Shown: one piece after another, positions 61,468-64,000 of the stretch | Position numbering within the stretch: the stretch's first letter is position 1 | Layout of the letters: every line of letters starts with the position of its first letter | Source of the DNA: Brevundimonas sp. | GTDB taxonomy: Bacteria; Pseudomonadota; Alphaproteobacteria; Caulobacterales; Caulobacteraceae | Assembly (NCBI RefSeq): GCF_030682035.1 | Contig: NZ_JAUXQZ010000025.1 | Span: 186,001-250,000, forward strand | Direction of reading: 5' to 3' | Length of the DNA stretch: 64,000 nt | Program-made: the position numbers and the translations under genes | The notes under the pieces: model-generated | The model's input: only the letters and a program-made list of their open reading frames with translations | Told to the model about the DNA's origin: nothing | Databases searched by the model: none

Positions 61468-63894
61468 TCAGGCGGCGCGTGCCTGCGTCGTCCGGGTCGG
61501 CTCGGTCTTCATCGGCGACCCCGGCCGCCGGATCGGCAGGTCGAAGCCTACGGTCGTGCCCCGGCCCGGCTCGCTCTCGATGCTCAGCGTACCGCCGTGC
61601 AGTTCGATCAGCGACTTGGTCAGGGCCAGACCAAGGCCGGTGCCCTGCGTCGTCTTGGAGTGCTGGCCCTCGACCTGTTCGAACGGCCGCGCCAGCCGGG
61701 TCAGGTCCTGGGCGGCGATGCCGATGCCGGTGTCGGTGACCGCCACCCGCAGTCGCTCGTCGTCCTCGCGAGAGATGGCCACGACGATGTGGCCGCCCTC
61801 GGGCGTGAATTTCACCGCATTCGAGATCAGGTTGAGAACCACCTGTTTCAGGCCGCGATAGTCGGCCTCGATCTCGGGCAGGTCCGGCGCATCGACCAGC
61901 AGGTTCAGGCCCGCCTCCTCGATTTTGCCGCGCATCAGTCGGGCGGCGTCGTCAACCACCTCCTTCAGCGACACGGTCTCATAGTGAAGCGTCAGCTTGC
62001 CGGCCTCGATCTTGGCCATGTCCAACACGTCGTTGATCAGCGAAAGCAGGTGCTGGCCTGACTTGAGAATATCGGCGGCGTATCCCTTGTATTTTGGATC
62101 GCCCATCGGCCCGAACATCTCTCCCGCCATGATCTCTGAGAAGCCGTTAATGGCATTCAGCGGCGTGCGCAGCTCATGGCTCATATTGGCGAGGAATTCC
62201 GACTTGGCCTGGTTGGCCGCCTCGGCCCGGGTCATGGCCACTTCGTATTTCCGCGCCAGCAGCGACAGCTTTTCCTCGCGATCCTCCAGCTCGGTGATGG
62301 TGACGTACAGCCGTTCGGTCGCCCGCTGCCGCTCCGCCTCCTTCTGCTTGATGGCGGTGATATCGGCCGCCGTAACCACCGAGCCTCCATCAGAGGTGAA
62401 GCGTTCGATCAGCTGCAGCCAGCGTCCGTCATGCAGCTCGATCTCGCGCGCGCCGGCCCGACCCCCGGTGGCCGGCTGGTCCGACTTGATGGCGAGGGCG
62501 GCAATCTGGTTCAGATCCTGTTTGAACACGCCACGCCGCACCACGCCGGGCTCGAACGCGAAGGCGTCATGAAACGCCTCGTTCGACAGGATCAGCCGGC
62601 CCTGCTTGTCGAACAGCACGAAGGCGTCCGATACGCTCTCGATCCCATCGCGCAGCCGGCCTTCGGCGGCCTGGGCATGGGCCTTGGCCCGGCGCGCCTC
62701 GGTGGTGTCCAGGGCCACGCCCAGCACGCAGGTGAAGCCGTCGCCGCCACGGTCGCCACGCGCCTGTCCCCGGGCGTCGATCCATCGCGCCCGACCCTCG
62801 GCGTCCGGCACCGGAAAGCTGACGTCGAAGGCTCCGAAGGTCTGGGCCTGACGCAGCGCGTGCAGCACCGCGTCATGATAGCGCGGATGGATCCGGGCCA
62901 GGATTTCATCGGACGGAATCGGTCCGCTGCGCTCCAGCCCCATCAGCTCCGCCATATAGTCAGACACCGTGACCTGATCCATTTCGATGTCCCATTCCCA
63001 GACGCCGCAGCGGGCGGCCTCGACGGCGCCGCGAAAACGCCGTTCCGAGGCCGCCCATGCCCGGCTGATGCCCTGTTGACGGCGTTGCAGGAGCAGGGCC
63101 AGCAAGACGACGAAGGCGCCGATGCCGACCGGCGCTGTCAGGACCCAGACGTCGTCCAGAAGAGCGTCTGCGCCCGTGTTCACGGGGGTCGACGCCACGG
63201 CGATCAGGCCGGTACCACCGATCGGCGCCCCGGTCCGGCGGATCGACTGCTCCCCGACGGTCAGCGTCACGCCCCGCCCGTCGGGCGCGATCGGGGTTGA
63301 GCCCAGACCAATGGCGGCGCTGTTTGTTCGCGCCCCTGCGAGGACCGCATCGGGCCCCGACAGAACCCACAGGTCCACGCCTTCGCGACGGGCCAGCGAC
63401 GGCAGCGGCGCCCGGCCGACGATCCGGCTGCCGTCCGAAAGGTTTCGGGATACCAGGATGGCGCGACCGTCAGCGGACAGCAGGGGCCGACCCTCCGCCG
63501 CGGCGAAGGCGCGGCTATTGTCGCCCGCCGCCGCCAGCACGCGACCATCGTCCGCCACCACCGCAAAAGCCCGGCCCGGCGCCGCGGCCCGGGCGCGTTC
63601 GACGGCGATCCGCGGCTCGCCTACCGCAGCGCCGGCGCGAACCGCGGCCTCGACGGGCCCGACCCGCGTCTCGATCTCAAGCGCCAGCAGCCGCGCCTCG
63701 CGGTCCACGGCCGTCAGCCGCAGGGCGTCGGCCTCGTGGCCGGGCCGCGCCATCTCGCGGGCGAACAACAGAACATAGGCCGACACCGCCAGCGTCACGG
63801 TCAGTATGGCGATCCGTAACCATGGCGGGGGGGCCTTGCGCCGGTCCGCCGTACGCCGCCCCTCATTGGTTATGCGGCGCTCTTCACCCCGCAA
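61468..63894 (-). CDS. pleC: PleC-like PAS sensor histidine kinase
   Basis: 808 residues, TTG start (63894) with GGGGAG 7 bases upstream. TM1 near 25-45, a ~200-residue periplasmic domain, TM2 near 256-277, two PAS domains (about 290-400 and 410-520), then the H box ANMSHELRTPLNAINGFSEI (phospho-His near 570) followed by MFGPMGDPKYKGYAADILKS, the PleC/DivJ-type block, and the ATPase with NLISNAVKFTPEGG and the TQGTGLGLALTKSL G box. In Caulobacter PleC is the DivK phosphatase that sets polarity; the periplasmic domain here is not clearly that of PleC, so the name is tentative. Three GANTC sites lie upstream. Confidence 0.78.
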   Translation of the reverse strand: MRGEERRITNEGRRTADRRKAPPPWLRIAILTVTLAVSAYVLLFAREMARPGHEADALRLTAVDREARLLALEIETRVGPVEAAVRAGAAVGEPRIAVERARAAAPGRAFAVVADDGRVLAAAGDNSRAFAAAEGRPLLSADGRAILVSRNLSDGSRIVGRAPLPSLARREGVDLWVLSGPDAVLAGARTNSAAIGLGSTPIAPDGRGVTLTVGEQSIRRTGAPIGGTGLIAVASTPVNTGADALLDDVWVLTAPVGIGAFVVLLALLLQRRQQGISRAWAASERRFRGAVEAARCGVWEWDIEMDQVTVSDYMAELMGLERSGPIPSDEILARIHPRYHDAVLHALRQAQTFGAFDVSFPVPDAEGRARWIDARGQARGDRGGDGFTCVLGVALDTTEARRAKAHAQAAEGRLRDGIESVSDAFVLFDKQGRLILSNEAFHDAFAFEPGVVRRGVFKQDLNQIAALAIKSDQPATGGRAGAREIELHDGRWLQLIERFTSDGGSVVTAADITAIKQKEAERQRATERLYVTITELEDREEKLSLLARKYEVAMTRAEAANQAKSEFLANMSHELRTPLNAINGFSEIMAGEMFGPMGDPKYKGYAADILKSGQHLLSLINDVLDMAKIEAGKLTLHYETVSLKEVVDDAARLMRGKIEEAGLNLLVDAPDLPEIEADYRGLKQVVLNLISNAVKFTPEGGHIVVAISREDDERLRVAVTDTGIGIAAQDLTRLARPFEQVEGQHSKTTQGTGLGLALTKSLIELHGGTLSIESEPGRGTTVGFDLPIRRPGSPMKTEPTRTTQARAA

Positions 63895-63911
63895 GGCGCT
63901 CTCCCCAAAAG

Positions 63912-63953
63912 GATTCGACGTTGAACGGCGAATCTAGGCTGCGTCGCAGATTC
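63912..63953 (-). promoter_or_regulatory. cluster of three GANTC methylation sites upstream of pleC
   Basis: GATTC 63912-63916, GAATC 63930-63934 and GATTC 63949-63953, at 18 and 19-base steps, within 60 bases of the gene start. CcrM-methylated GANTC pairs in promoters mark GcrA-controlled cell-cycle genes in Caulobacterales. The rest of 63895-64000 shows no gene. Confidence 0.6.
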
Positions 63954-64000
63954 CTGTCGAGGCTTGGTTAGAAGCCATCAACCTTTTGTGGCGCAGCCGA

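Overview
The window is a piece of a high-GC alphaproteobacterial chromosome, most likely Caulobacterales and probably Brevundimonas-like. The reasons are a PleC-type histidine kinase, a ccmIEFH (cycHJKL)-degP block with FeuP/FeuQ-like regulators beside it, GANTC (CcrM-type) clusters in front of some genes, and abundant GC-rich palindromic repeats. The genus is an inference. I see no rRNA, tRNA, CRISPR array, prophage or insertion sequence.

Layout. 1-9.0 kb: 3' end of a gamma-glutamyltransferase, an LpxR-like outer membrane protein, nrdA (minus), a PAP2 phosphatase, a GDT1-type transporter with a start-codon problem, a VanZ-like protein, a MASE1 hybrid kinase and a 5'-truncated glutathione S-transferase remnant. 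9.2-15 kb: nrdB, a MsrPQ-like molybdo-oxidoreductase with its cytochrome b, a coiled-coil secreted protein, a sensor kinase and a TVP38 membrane protein. 15-18.2 kb: the rpmH-rnpA-yidC-engB cluster. 18.3-21.9 kb: epoxide-hydrolase-like protein, a frameshifted LLM flavin oxidoreductase, a pirin and an Lrp-type regulator. 22-28 kb: a complete branched-chain 2-oxoacid dehydrogenase operon (E1a, E1b, E2, E3) with a small secreted protein gene inserted between E2 and E3. 28-37.8 kb: PstS, a GT4 glycosyltransferase, PutA, HMG-CoA lyase coupled to a GT39 enzyme, a GT2 enzyme and a 4-TM protein. 37.8-38.7 kb: a repeat-rich gene-free stretch. 38.7-44 kb: acyltransferase, then a 6-TM protein and a tight run of wHTH regulator, folP, thiD, nucleotidyltransferase and PhzF. 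44-48.7 kb: divergent small secreted protein and PepSY-FeuP-FeuQ operon sharing phased operator-like repeats, then a DUF2336-like protein. 48.7-59.2 kb: ccmI-ccmE-ccmF-ccmH, degP, a second two-component system and glnE. 59.3-61.5 kb: EF-hand protein, ECF sigma factor, putative anti-sigma factor and CnrX/ZraP-like sensor. 61.5-63.9 kb: a PleC-like kinase.

Two themes stand out. First, a family of nested palindromic repeats occurs between genes and also in frame inside genes: both linkers of the E2 subunit and a loop of HMG-CoA lyase. One copy supplies the Shine-Dalgarno of rnpA. Second, regulation is visible in the DNA: NrdR-like palindromes at nrdA, GANTC clusters at pleC, nrdB and a response-regulator gene, 11-bp-phased direct repeats at the FeuPQ-like operon and its divergent neighbour, a Pho-box-like site at pstS and a strong sigma-70-like promoter at rpmH. 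At least two genes appear frameshifted (LLM oxidoreductase and the GDT1 start) and one is a truncated remnant.
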